NCBI GenBank assembly: GCA_003671195.1
Contig: QWPJ01000179.1
Location: forward strand, 1 to 64,000
Source: Planctomycetota bacterium
Lineage (GTDB): Bacteria; Planctomycetota; Planctomycetia; Pirellulales; Pirellulaceae
Length of the DNA: 64,000 bases
Direction: 5' to 3'
The position numbers were made by a program, and so were the translations under genes. The notes under the pieces are model-generated. The model was not told the DNA's origin and made no database searches. It saw only the letters and a program-made list of their open reading frames with translations. Below are positions 1 to 8,984 of the stretch, piece by piece. Within the stretch, counting starts at the first letter, position 1, and each line of letters opens with the position of its first letter.

Positions 1-302
1 AGCGGCGGGGTCTTCCATGGTAGAGCCATTGTCCCCAATGGCTCTACCACGACGCGCAAGCGGCGGCGTCTTCGGTTTTATGGCTGTTTCCCCCACCGGC
101 CACGGTGACTTCAAGCTCCGATCGACTGGGGACAATCGATCTACACTACCCAACGCGCCAGCGGCGGGGTCTTCCATGGTAGAGCCATTGTCCCCAATGG
201 CTCTACCACGACGCGCAAGCGGCGGCGTCTTCGGTTTTATGGCTGTTTCCCCCACCGGCCACGGTGACTTCAAGCTCCGATCGATTGGGGACAATCGATC
301 TA
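1..302. repeat. Tandem pair of 159-bp units carrying palindromic hairpins (REP-like)
   Basis: Two near-identical units start at 1 and 160. Each contains a long perfect hairpin (18-49 and 177-208, 14-bp arms around a TCCC loop) and a second hairpin (120-141 and 279-300, 9-bp arms around GGGA). Between the hairpins is a shared spacer with GACGCGCAAGCGGCGGCGTC. The same element recurs in inverted orientation near 32.46-32.6 kb, so this is a dispersed repeat family. The frame that stays open through both copies is best explained by the 159-bp (3 x 53) period, not by coding. Confidence 0.85.
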
Positions 303-474
303 CAATAAAGCGATCATTTTTTACGCACCAAAATCGGGACACAAACCGCACATATTGCTACATTGCGGTTGCCGACGAAAAGCCACCGTCGGCCGTATTT
401 GATTTTTCTAGAATGCACACGGATATGTATGATTTCCTAAGACTTTCGGTGATTTCACCCGAGGAGCCCGGTGC

Positions 475-2013
475 ATGCTGGCAAAACTTAAAACGTACAG
501 CCTCGTAGGAATCGATGCCGTTCCCGTCGATGTCGAGGTCGATCTTTCCGCCTCCGCTTTGCCCAAAACCGTTCTTGTCGGTCTACCCGAACAAGCCGTC
601 CGCGAGAGCACCCATCGCGTCGAACGAGCGCTGGTCAACGCCGGTTTCTTGCGTCCCCACGACCGGATAGTCATCAACCTAGCACCGGCCGAACTGCCCA
701 AACAAGCAGCCAGTTTCGATTTGCCGATATCCCTCGGAATGCTCGTCGGCAGCAACCAAGTCCAATCGGATCGGCTCAACGACTATGCAGTCGTCGGCGA
801 ACTGTCCCTCGAAGGCCATACGCGAGGTGTCAAAGGAGCCTTATCGATGGCCATCGCTGCGGCCAAACAAGACGGAATCAAAGGTCTTTTGGTCCCCTCC
901 TCGAACGCACAAGAAGCTGCCGTCGTCGAGGATATCGAAGTGATTCCCGTGGCCAATCTTTGCGAAGCTGCAGCCTTTATGGCCGGCACCTTGGAAATCG
1001 ATCCGGTCCCAAGCCGACTCGAAGAGATCTACCACAGCTACTCCCAGTACGATTTGGATTTCGTCGATGTCCGAGGCCAAGAGATGGCCAAACGCGCCTT
1101 GACGATCGCCGCTGCGGGCAACCATAACCTCCTGATGATCGGTCCGCCAGGTTCGGGCAAGACGATGTTGGCCAAGCGCCTCTCATCGATCCTGCCGACG
1201 CTCTCTCCGAGCGAATCGATCGAGACGACCAGAATCTACTCGGCCCTAGGTCGGTTGCAAAGCGGCCAGCCGCTGATGGTCCAAAGACCCTTTCGCTCGC
1301 CTCACCATACCATCAGCGACGCTGGACTCGTCGGTGGCGGCAGCCCTCCCTCGCCCGGCGAAGTCTCCATGGCCAACAATGGGGTACTTTTCCTCGACGA
1401 ACTACCCGAGTTCAACCGCAAAACGCTCGAGGTGATGCGTCAACCGCTCGAAGACCGAGTGGTGACTATCTCGCGCGCCATGCGCAGCACGACCTTCCCA
1501 GCCAACTTCATGCTCGTCGCCGCGTTGAACCCATGCCCATGCGGCTATCGAACCGATCCTCGCCGCAGTTGCAATTGCAACCCCACCCAGGTCGAACGCT
1601 ACATGAGCCGAATTTCCGGCCCACTGCTCGATCGGGTCGATATCCATATCGAGGTCCCGGCGGTCCCCTTCGATGAACTGGCTCACGGGGCAGCAGGCAC
1701 CACCAGCGCGATGATGCGCGATCAGGTCACGGCGGCTCGTGGGCTGCAGAACCAACGCTTCGCATCCTCGCGCACTCTGACCAACGCTCAAATGTCCAGC
1801 CGCGAACTCAGGCAGTATTGCCCGCTCGGGAAAATCCAAACCCAACGCATGAGAACGGCCGTCTCAGAACTCGGACTCAGCGCCAGGGCTCACGACAAAG
1901 TCATCCGCGTGGCTCGCACCATCGCCGACATGGAGTCAGAGGCCAAAATCGAACCTCAACACATCGAGGAAGCCATCCAATACCGCATGCTCGACCGCGA
2001 TGTGTTCCATTAA
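475..2013 (+). CDS. comM: YifB/ComM family Mg-chelatase-like AAA+ ATPase
   Basis: Full-length (512 aa) YifB/ComM protein. The N-terminal part (residues 1-170) is the Lon-protease-like ChlI domain opening with MLAKLKTYSLVGIDAVPVDV. The Mg-chelatase-type AAA+ domain follows, with Walker A GPPGSGKT at 223-230, a Walker B region with VLFLDELPEF, and the NPCPCGY segment near 352 followed by further cysteines. The C-terminal Mg_chelatase_C domain ends the protein. ComM is a hexameric helicase that promotes branch migration during integration of transformed DNA; in organisms without known competence its role is less clear. The start at 475 has GAGGAG upstream at suitable spacing. The gene is convergent with korB, only 38 bp away. 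Assignment is from family signatures and is secure; the cellular role here is inferred. Confidence 0.95.
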   Translation: MLAKLKTYSLVGIDAVPVDVEVDLSASALPKTVLVGLPEQAVRESTHRVERALVNAGFLRPHDRIVINLAPAELPKQAASFDLPISLGMLVGSNQVQSDRLNDYAVVGELSLEGHTRGVKGALSMAIAAAKQDGIKGLLVPSSNAQEAAVVEDIEVIPVANLCEAAAFMAGTLEIDPVPSRLEEIYHSYSQYDLDFVDVRGQEMAKRALTIAAAGNHNLLMIGPPGSGKTMLAKRLSSILPTLSPSESIETTRIYSALGRLQSGQPLMVQRPFRSPHHTISDAGLVGGGSPPSPGEVSMANNGVLFLDELPEFNRKTLEVMRQPLEDRVVTISRAMRSTTFPANFMLVAALNPCPCGYRTDPRRSCNCNPTQVERYMSRISGPLLDRVDIHIEVPAVPFDELAHGAAGTTSAMMRDQVTAARGLQNQRFASSRTLTNAQMSSRELRQYCPLGKIQTQRMRTAVSELGLSARAHDKVIRVARTIADMESEAKIEPQHIEEAIQYRMLDRDVFH

Positions 2014-2051
2014 ACGTTAAACCTTAAACCTTACGCCTTACACCTTAGGCC
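2014..2051. repeat. Degenerate CCTTA-type short repeats between convergent genes
   Basis: The whole 38-bp gap between comM and korB is made of loosely repeated TTA(A/C)(A/G)CCTTA units. No hairpin terminator is visible. A comparable degenerate run of CTCAAGCCT units fills the gap at 62646-62665 between two other convergent genes. Confidence 0.5.
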
Positions 2052-3071
2052 TTAGACCTTAACGGTCCAAGTGTCGCCACTCGAAAGAAGCTTCTGCAAA
2101 TCGCCCCGGCCTCGTTGCTCGACGGCTTGGTCGATCTGCCCACGCACGGCTTGCTCAAAAGTCCCGTGCTCGACGTTCCTGAAAACACCAATAGGTTCAG
2201 GAAACTCTGGGTGACGCATGCGCGATAGCAGGTACACCAAAGCCGGGTCGGCTTGCTCGTCATGGAACAACAAATCGTCCTCTTTGACTTTGCCCTCGGC
2301 CAAGTCGACAACTTCCAAGGAGAATCCTTTCAATCGGATTCCTTTGTCCTTGTTCTTGCCAAAGATCATCGGCTTGCCATGCTCAAGTTCGACCGTCGCA
2401 TCATCGCGAGTCGCCTTGTCTTGCGCGTAACTAAAGGCCCCATCGTTGAACACGTTGCAGTTCTGATAGACCTCTACAAAGCTCGTGCCTCGATGCTCCG
2501 CGGCCCGCTTTAGAACGGCTCCTAAGTGCTTGATGTTGCTATCGACCGATCGTGCGATGAAGGTCGCTTCGGCACCGATGGCAATGCTGATCGGATTGAG
2601 GGGATGGTCGACGACCCCCATCGGTGTACTCTTGGTGATCTGCCCCTCGACACTCGTCGGTGAATATTGACCTTTGGTCAAACCGTAGATTCGGTTGTTG
2701 AAAAGGACAATGTTCAAATCGACGTTGCGGCGAAGCAAGTGAATGAAGTGATTGCCACCGATGCTCAAAGCGTCCCCGTCGCCGGTGATGACCCAGACGC
2801 TCAGTTCAGGCCGTGCCAATTTCAGTCCAGTCGCCACGGCAGGCGCGCGACCATGGATCGAGTGGACTCCGTAAGTGTTTACGTAGTATGGGAACCGGCT
2901 GCTGCAACCGATCCCAGAGATAAAGACGGTCTGTTCGGGTGGAATCCCGATTTCAGGTAGTACTTTCTTCATTTGTGCCAGGATCGAATAATCGCCGCAA
3001 CCCGGGCACCAACGGATGTCCTGGTCGCTTGCAAAGTCGTCTGCCTTGAGAACCTTGAGTGCTGTATTCAT
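2052..3071 (-). CDS. korB: 2-oxoacid:ferredoxin oxidoreductase, beta subunit (KorB type)
   Basis: The 339-aa protein has the thiamine-diphosphate-binding beta-subunit signature: WCPGCGDY at 22-29, IGCSSR around 54-59, and GDGDALSIGGNH at 97-108, which binds Mg-TPP. The enzyme oxidatively decarboxylates a 2-oxoacid (most likely 2-oxoglutarate) with CoA and ferredoxin, giving the acyl-CoA, CO2 and reduced ferredoxin. It lies 63 bp downstream of korA on the same strand, and the two form the standard two-gene unit. Length is usual for KorB; there is no separate delta (ferredoxin) subunit nearby. Substrate (2-oxoglutarate rather than pyruvate) is assigned from overall KorAB resemblance and is less certain than the family. 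Confidence 0.93.
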   Translation of the reverse strand: MNTALKVLKADDFASDQDIRWCPGCGDYSILAQMKKVLPEIGIPPEQTVFISGIGCSSRFPYYVNTYGVHSIHGRAPAVATGLKLARPELSVWVITGDGDALSIGGNHFIHLLRRNVDLNIVLFNNRIYGLTKGQYSPTSVEGQITKSTPMGVVDHPLNPISIAIGAEATFIARSVDSNIKHLGAVLKRAAEHRGTSFVEVYQNCNVFNDGAFSYAQDKATRDDATVELEHGKPMIFGKNKDKGIRLKGFSLEVVDLAEGKVKEDDLLFHDEQADPALVYLLSRMRHPEFPEPIGVFRNVEHGTFEQAVRGQIDQAVEQRGRGDLQKLLSSGDTWTVKV

Positions 3072-3134
3072 TTCGTTCTTGCTATTTTTAAATCGATGGA
3101 TGTGTTTTGAAATCGCGAGTCGGGGTTAGCCGGA

Positions 3135-5000
3135 TTACCTGGCGTGCTCGGAGATCTTTTCGACCAGTTCCGTAACGGTAAACGGTTTGCCTTTGATTTT
3201 GTTAAAGCCGATCGCGTCGACGAGGTATCGGCTGCGAACGAGCATCCGCAGTTGCCCCATGTTGAGCTCCGGTATCAGCACCTTCTTGTATCGCGCTAGG
3301 ATTTCTCCAAGGTTGCTTGGGAAAGGATTGAGGTATCTCAGGTGTGCATGGGCGACGCTCAGTCCGGCCGATTGGGCTTGCTGGACTGCGGTCAAGCAGG
3401 CTCCGTAAGTCCCACCCCAGCTCAAGACGAGCAGGTCGCCCGATGCAGGACCCTCGACGCTCTGTGGCGGGAGCAGCTTGGCGGCATTGGCGACTTTCTG
3501 TGCCCGGATATGGACCATCTTTTGATGGTTTTCCGGATCGTAGCTGATGTTGCCCGTCCCGTCTTCCTTCTCGATACCACCGACGCGGTGCATCAGTTCC
3601 GGTGTGCCTGGTATCGCCCAGGGTCTTGCCAGCAGTTCGTTGCGCAAATAAGGCTTGAACGGACCGTCAGGGTTGTTGTTTTCCTGTGGATGAGACACGG
3701 GGATGGGTGCGAGTTTCGAGACGTCTGGGATTTTCCAGGGTTCGGCCCCGTTGGCGATGTAGCCGTCGGACAGAACGATCACCGGCAGCATCAACTGCGT
3801 GGCGAGCATCCAAGCTTCTTGGACAATTTCAAAGCAATCCCCCGGACTGCGGGCTGCCAGGACCGGAAGCGGCGACTCGCCGTTTCGCCCGAACATGACC
3901 TGCAAAAGGTCGGCTTGCTCGGTTTTCGTCGGAAGACCCGTGCTTGGACCTCCCCGCTGTACGTCGATAACCAACAAGGGCAACTCGAGCATCAGGGCCA
4001 ACCCCATCGCCTCGGCCTTGAGAGCAATGCCCGGCCCGCTCGAGGTCGTCACTCCCATCTGTCCGCCGTACGAAGCACCGATCGCTGCGCACACGGCTGC
4101 GATTTCGTCCTCGGCCTGGAAGGTACAGACGCCAAAGTTCTTGTAGCGGGCCAGTTCGTGGAGGATATCGCTCGCTGGGGTGATCGGATACGAGCCGTAA
4201 AAGAGCTCTTTGCCCGAGCGTTGTGCAGCGGCCAAAAGCCCCCATGCCAAAGCTTGATTGCCCATGATGTTTCGGTAAGTCCCAGCCGTCAGCTTGGCAG
4301 GCTGGACACTGTACGAATGTCCCAGAGCTTCGATCGTCTCTCCATAAGCCCAACCGGCGCGGAGCGCTTTTTCGTTAGCCGCCGCGATGGTCGATTTGCC
4401 CGCAGAGAACTTGCCGTGGATGAACCGTAGCGTCGCATCCATGTTCCGCCCATAGAGCCAATAAACAAGACCCATCGCAAAAAAGTTTTTGCAGCGGTCA
4501 GCCTCCTTGGTGCTCAGTCCGAATTCGCTCACCGCCTCTTTGGTCAGCCGGGTCATCGAGACCTTGATCAATCGATAGTTCTCCATCGATGGATCTTCCA
4601 AAGGGCTCGTGTTGAGCTTGGCTAGCTTGAGGTCCTTTTCCTCAAAGCTATCGTCGTTGACGATCAAAAGCCCCCCTTTGTTCAGATCCGCAAGGTTGGT
4701 CACCAATGCGGCCGGATTCATCGCCACTAGAGCATCGAGCGTATCGCCAGGAGTGTGGACTTCGTGAGAAGCAAACTGAACTTGGAAACCCGAGACCCCT
4801 GCCCGAGTGCCCCGTGGGGCGCGGATTTCGGCAGGGAAGTCCGGGAATGTGGCGACGTCGTTGCCCAATAGAGCCGAGGTGTTCGTCAATTGCTGGCCAA
4901 GGAGTTGCATTCCGTCGCCGGAGTCTCCAACCAGACGGACGGTAATTCCGCTGACATGCTCGACAGGTTTTTCAATCGCAGAAGGTGCTTGGGTTGACAT
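3135..5000 (-). CDS. korA: 2-oxoacid:ferredoxin oxidoreductase, fused gamma-alpha subunit (KorA type)
   Basis: This 621-aa protein is the usual fused subunit. Residues about 18-205 are the gamma domain (VRLVGDSGDGMQLLGQQL near the start). From about 245 comes the alpha/PYR domain (GNQALAWGLLAAA, YPITPASDILHELA, then TSSGPGIALKAEAMGLA), and the transketolase-C-like domain II forms the C-terminus. It pairs with korB immediately downstream to make a CoA-acylating oxidoreductase feeding or draining the TCA cycle through ferredoxin. The ATG at 5000 gives an N-terminus of about 20 residues before the conserved gamma fold, normal for the family. No frameshift or missing motif is seen. Confidence 0.93.
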   Translation of the reverse strand: MSTQAPSAIEKPVEHVSGITVRLVGDSGDGMQLLGQQLTNTSALLGNDVATFPDFPAEIRAPRGTRAGVSGFQVQFASHEVHTPGDTLDALVAMNPAALVTNLADLNKGGLLIVNDDSFEEKDLKLAKLNTSPLEDPSMENYRLIKVSMTRLTKEAVSEFGLSTKEADRCKNFFAMGLVYWLYGRNMDATLRFIHGKFSAGKSTIAAANEKALRAGWAYGETIEALGHSYSVQPAKLTAGTYRNIMGNQALAWGLLAAAQRSGKELFYGSYPITPASDILHELARYKNFGVCTFQAEDEIAAVCAAIGASYGGQMGVTTSSGPGIALKAEAMGLALMLELPLLVIDVQRGGPSTGLPTKTEQADLLQVMFGRNGESPLPVLAARSPGDCFEIVQEAWMLATQLMLPVIVLSDGYIANGAEPWKIPDVSKLAPIPVSHPQENNNPDGPFKPYLRNELLARPWAIPGTPELMHRVGGIEKEDGTGNISYDPENHQKMVHIRAQKVANAAKLLPPQSVEGPASGDLLVLSWGGTYGACLTAVQQAQSAGLSVAHAHLRYLNPFPSNLGEILARYKKVLIPELNMGQLRMLVRSRYLVDAIGFNKIKGKPFTVTELVEKISEHAR

Positions 5001-5312
5001 ATTTCAATGGCTAATAGTGCTCGAGGCCACAGGATGGACAGTGCGGATTGTATCGATTATTCAGGCGAAAAGAGTGCAGCTATTTTGGCAAAACAACCGA
5101 GGGTTGAGTATGGCAAATCACCGCAAATCCGCCCCGGGTTTCCCAGGTTTCCTCTGTTTCCCAGGTTTTCCAGTCGGCAATGAAAGATTTTTCAGAAAAA
5201 TCGAACAAATTCCGAGCCCGAAGCTCACAGATCAGGCATTCGTCGCTACTGGCCGAACGATTCGTTCGCTTGCTTGCTCGTTTGCCCGGCTGCTACTTTT
5301 CTGACTTGCCTG
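5001..5312. other. Intergenic region upstream of korA with short direct repeats
   Basis: No gene is seen. It should hold the korA promoter, but no convincing -35/-10 pair was picked out. Short repeats are present: GTTTCCCAGGTTT-like units around 5139-5172, and two tandem copies of a 20-bp unit containing CTGCTACTTTTCTGA around 5288-5327. The second copy overlaps the 3' end of the permease gene and supplies its stop codon. Confidence 0.5.
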
Positions 5313-7184
5313 CTACTTTTCTGATTTAGAGGTGACGACACTCAGCAAGCTATCTTGCTGACTTTGAAGCAATTGGCCGATGAGTTCCATCAAACGACCA
5401 TAGAGCCACCAAGCTAAACCGATCAAGACGGGCATGCTTAACAGTGCGATCGGAATCGGTGCCAAGTCAGGTCTGGCCGTTTGCAGTCCCCATTCGATGG
5501 CCCAAGGAATCGAACAGAAGCACAAAATCAAGGGCATCAGCGAGCTCAGGGCCATGTTCAAAACCAAGGACTTCCAGGAAAAGTCCTTGGCGCTCTGGAA
5601 GCCTTGAACCGGAACAGGGAAGGGGGCCAGGATTGCGATGACGTTCGAGAGAGCAAGGTACAGCGGGAGATACGCCAGAAATGCAGCCACCGACTCGATG
5701 ACTCGAAGCCACGAGTACTTCCAGAGGACATTGGTGAAGATCAATAGGACCAACGCGATGACCGTGAGCATCGCGCCGAACATCCAATTCCTACCTTTTA
5801 GAATGTCGGATCTAGGGATCGACGAAAGCATCCAGAAACGAAATCCCGATCGATCGAATCCGAAAATATTGCTCGCAAACGACGAACCTAGGTACGTGGA
5901 AAAAACGGTGATCGCAAACAGATAAAAGCCTTGGTATTGGGTTCCTTTCCAAACCGTCGCCTCGGGGCTGGCCTCAGACTCGACGACCGCCGATACCGGT
6001 GGTTCCGACCGTGGGCTTAGAGTTGGCTTTTGCTGAAAAACAAGCAGCAGGAAAAATGGCTGCAGCATCGGTAGCAGCATTGCAAGCTTCATCTGCGGGG
6101 ATCGCCAGAAGAGAGTCCATGTCATCGCGGCGATCGCACTGGCCGGCTGGCTAAGTCCCGGAAAGGAACGTTCCATCCATGGTGCCGACCCGCTGGAAAG
6201 TCCCTGTGACTCTTGAACCTTTGTGCCGCTTGGCTCGGATTTGCGAGTCGGCTTTGCAGTCGAGACACGATCGAAGCCATGCTGATAATAGCGTTTGGTC
6301 ATGCGGTAGTTGGCTCGCAACGACCAAGCCGAAATGAGCCACATGCATGGTATCCAGACCCAGGATAGCGAACCGAGCATCGAGCGCCCCGAGAGTGTGT
6401 CGGCCAGCCAGAAAAAAGGGCAAAATGCATCGAGAATCTGAATCCAAAAAAGCGTGTTCCCCCCAACGCTCAATCGCCGGATAACGAAAGAGGACATCGA
6501 GAAGCCTAGGCCAAGAATCATGAAGAACAACGGAATGGCCGTCATGAGCATCGACCGGGTTTTCGGGTTTTGCAAGAGGACCTGAAGTTTGCCCTGCAGA
6601 TGCGATGTCAACGCCGTGAGCATCAGCGCATAGGACAGCACCGGAACCAATTTCCAAAGCCCAACGAAACCTTCGATCAAGCAACCACCCAGGACCATCC
6701 CCAGCCCGGACGAAAGAAAAAACACAATCGGGAGGTTGATCCAGGTCAGTAGAAAATTCAACGCAAAGACACAGGCCGGGGATATTGGCAAATGCATCAA
6801 TTTCTCGAGCGACAACGAGTCTCCACGCGTCGCATCGTTGGCTAAACCGGCAAGCCAAAGGAATAGAAAACCGCCACACAAAGCGTTCCAGGCACCCATG
6901 GCAGCATAGGTTTTTCCATCGGCAGTCGACTTAGCTAGTACGTATCCGCCACCGAAGAGCACTCCAAACCAAACCAAAACCGTAACGACCAGCAGGACAA
7001 GAAAGATCGACTGGATCGCCCGGCTAATGACCGAATCGCTCACCCATCGATTCAACTTGCTCCGCCAATAGGCTTGGACCAAAGCAGACCATTGTTCGAA
7101 ATGATTGGCCTTTGGAAGAGGGTTCTTGGACAACCCTGGCAAGTCGCTGGTGCTCAAGCCATCGGAACCGGAGGTTTGGCTCAT
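5313..7184 (-). CDS. ABC transporter permease, large polytopic membrane protein
   Basis: The protein has about 623 aa and many strongly hydrophobic segments, at least ten by eye, including pairs near residues 60-110, 140-190, 215-240 and 390-500. Hydrophilic loops rich in Ser/Thr/Pro lie around 300-350. It resembles ABC-2-type exporter permeases in organisation, but no specific subfamily was recognised. The start at 7184 is chosen because its ATG overlaps the TGA stop of the upstream ATPase gene (ATGA overlap), typical of translational coupling; an in-frame start 24 bases earlier would lie inside the ATPase gene. Together the two genes make an export or membrane-remodelling ABC system of unknown substrate. 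Confidence 0.8.
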   Translation of the reverse strand: MSQTSGSDGLSTSDLPGLSKNPLPKANHFEQWSALVQAYWRSKLNRWVSDSVISRAIQSIFLVLLVVTVLVWFGVLFGGGYVLAKSTADGKTYAAMGAWNALCGGFLFLWLAGLANDATRGDSLSLEKLMHLPISPACVFALNFLLTWINLPIVFFLSSGLGMVLGGCLIEGFVGLWKLVPVLSYALMLTALTSHLQGKLQVLLQNPKTRSMLMTAIPLFFMILGLGFSMSSFVIRRLSVGGNTLFWIQILDAFCPFFWLADTLSGRSMLGSLSWVWIPCMWLISAWSLRANYRMTKRYYQHGFDRVSTAKPTRKSEPSGTKVQESQGLSSGSAPWMERSFPGLSQPASAIAAMTWTLFWRSPQMKLAMLLPMLQPFFLLLVFQQKPTLSPRSEPPVSAVVESEASPEATVWKGTQYQGFYLFAITVFSTYLGSSFASNIFGFDRSGFRFWMLSSIPRSDILKGRNWMFGAMLTVIALVLLIFTNVLWKYSWLRVIESVAAFLAYLPLYLALSNVIAILAPFPVPVQGFQSAKDFSWKSLVLNMALSSLMPLILCFCSIPWAIEWGLQTARPDLAPIPIALLSMPVLIGLAWWLYGRLMELIGQLLQSQQDSLLSVVTSKSEK

Positions 7185-7960
7185 GCGCCTTTCTCCGAAG
7201 TCAGCCAATCAAGCTTGGCCGACACTTCCTCGAGCACCTCTGCACCCGTCGCTTTGATGAAGGCCGTTTCGAGACGTCCTCCCGCGACGAGGTCTTCAAG
7301 AGATGACTGAGCGACCAATTGCCCAGATACGATGATTCCCACGTGAGTGCAAAGCCTTTCGACGACCTCGAGCACATGGGAGGTCAGAAAAACCGTTCCG
7401 CCACTGGCGGTAAACTGCAAGAGCAACTCGCGAATCGTCCGCGAGGCGACCGCATCGACCCCCTCGAAAGGCTCGTCGAGAAAAAGCAACGAGGGTCGAT
7501 GGATCAACGCGGCGGCCAACGAAAGCTTCTTCCGCATTCCATGAGAAAAATCGTTCGATACCTTTTTCGGATCGTCCTCTAAATCCAACAAGTCAAGCAT
7601 CTCGCTAGACCTCTGCCGGATCGTATCGCGATCCAAACCGTGAATCCTACCCACAAAGGTCAGATACTCCATCGCCGTAAGGTAGTCAAAGAGAGCTAGG
7701 TTCTCAGGGATCACCCCAATCGAACGCTTGACCTCCAAACTCGCAGCAGGATCGAGCATGTTGCGACCCAATACCTCCATGTTGCCCGAGGAAGGCTGCA
7801 GCAGCCCAGTGAGCATCTTGATCGTGGTCGACTTCCCCGCTCCGTTGGGGCCGAGAAAGCCATAGAAAGTTCCTGGCATGACCTCCAAATTGACTTGGTC
7901 CACGGCGGTCTTGCCACCGAATTGCCGACTGAGTCTCTCGGTCCGGATCGCCGGTACCAT
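7181..7960 (-). CDS. ABC transporter ATP-binding protein
   Basis: This 259-aa protein is a canonical ABC ATPase of the CcmA/NatA/DrrA type: Walker A GPNGAGKST near residue 38, Q-loop around IGVIPENLALFDYL, signature variant NDFSHGMRKKLSLAAAL (SHGMR in place of LSGGQ), Walker B SLLFLDEPFEGVD, and a switch histidine in LTSHVLEVVERL. The SHGMRKK signature is common in ABC-2-type exporters. Its last codon overlaps the start of the permease gene (ATGA), so the subunits are very likely produced together. The transported substrate cannot be inferred from the sequence. Confidence 0.93.
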   Translation of the reverse strand: MVPAIRTERLSRQFGGKTAVDQVNLEVMPGTFYGFLGPNGAGKSTTIKMLTGLLQPSSGNMEVLGRNMLDPAASLEVKRSIGVIPENLALFDYLTAMEYLTFVGRIHGLDRDTIRQRSSEMLDLLDLEDDPKKVSNDFSHGMRKKLSLAAALIHRPSLLFLDEPFEGVDAVASRTIRELLLQFTASGGTVFLTSHVLEVVERLCTHVGIIVSGQLVAQSSLEDLVAGGRLETAFIKATGAEVLEEVSAKLDWLTSEKGA

Positions 7961-8044
7961 AAAATTCGCCTTTATCCTAGTGTCCTAGCCTTCAAAGCCA
8001 TCCAAGGGCCACGCATTCAAAAACACAATCGCGAGGATCGCAAC

Positions 8045-8770
8045 TCAGCGGATCCAATTCTCGGATTGCTCGCGAATGATCTTGATCCAGTCGACGGCCG
8101 TGTGCGGTAACGCATGCATATGAGAATAACCGAAATGCTCCATGATCGCTTCGTCATGATAGGCGACAACCGATAAAACACCCAGAAGCACATACGTTGT
8201 GACATTGGCAAGCCGCGATTCACCAAGGAACTTCAATGCCGTCCCAAACGAATGCTTAAACACATACTTACCCCTGCGGTACTCGACCGACCAGAGCTCA
8301 TCGAGCAAGATATGCGACATAAAACCCACAAAGACCGCCAAGGTCTTGAAAAGCCGCAAATGGACATTCTCCGATGCAGATACCAAAAACACAAAAAGGG
8401 CCGCGATGATCGCCGCAGGTAAACTATGCCACATCCCACGATGGACCGTGTAGCGACGGAACAACTCAGCAATTCCGAACCTCAAGAAAAAGTAAATCGC
8501 GCCCGTAACGACCAACATCATCTCATGCGAAAGCCCCACACGCTCAAGCCGATCGAGCATGAGCATCGGTACAAACGCGGCAGCAAAACCCACCGCCTCA
8601 CGCAACGGAATCCCCGAATCACTGTCCAAATCCGGTAACATGCCACTGACCGAACATAACCCACCGGCAATCAAACAGCTCTCCCAAGGCATCCCCGATT
8701 GGTAGCCGCCAAGCCCCAGCAGAAGACCCGATAGGGTACTGACCGAAATATGGGTTTTGAAATCTGCCAT
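8045..8770 (-). CDS. YdjM-like (LexA-binding/DUF457) membrane-bound metal-dependent hydrolase family protein
   Basis: The product of about 241 aa starts MADFKTHISVSTLSG. It shows the family layout: an N-terminal histidine motif (FKTHI), an acidic motif SGMLPDLDSDSG around 45-56, HRGMWHSLPA in the middle and MSHILLDELW in the third quarter, spread among four or five membrane segments. These His/Asp motifs suggest metal binding and give the family its predicted hydrolase label, but no activity is established. ATG at 8770 is preferred over a TTG four codons upstream. It stands alone, divergent from the cvpA-like gene. Confidence 0.8.
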   Translation of the reverse strand: MADFKTHISVSTLSGLLLGLGGYQSGMPWESCLIAGGLCSVSGMLPDLDSDSGIPLREAVGFAAAFVPMLMLDRLERVGLSHEMMLVVTGAIYFFLRFGIAELFRRYTVHRGMWHSLPAAIIAALFVFLVSASENVHLRLFKTLAVFVGFMSHILLDELWSVEYRRGKYVFKHSFGTALKFLGESRLANVTTYVLLGVLSVVAYHDEAIMEHFGYSHMHALPHTAVDWIKIIREQSENWIR

Positions 8771-8984
8771 AGCGAACAACAAAGCAGGGTAGGGGAGTCA
8801 ACGCGATTGGCGACCGACTCCTCGACGGGTATAAGTACTACATCCGATACAAACGGATTAGCATTTCCAAAGCTTTCCTGCAAGAGAGCTCCTAGACCGA
8901 GAGCCGATGCGATCCCCCAAGTTTAGGTGTCTAGGATGAATTGCTAGCAAAAACTGCCCTTTTGTTGACCTGCGTCGAATTGCT

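Noticed and set aside
17-508. 163-codon gene at the left edge
   Set aside because: It is a translation of the 159-bp tandem repeat that overlaps the comM start.
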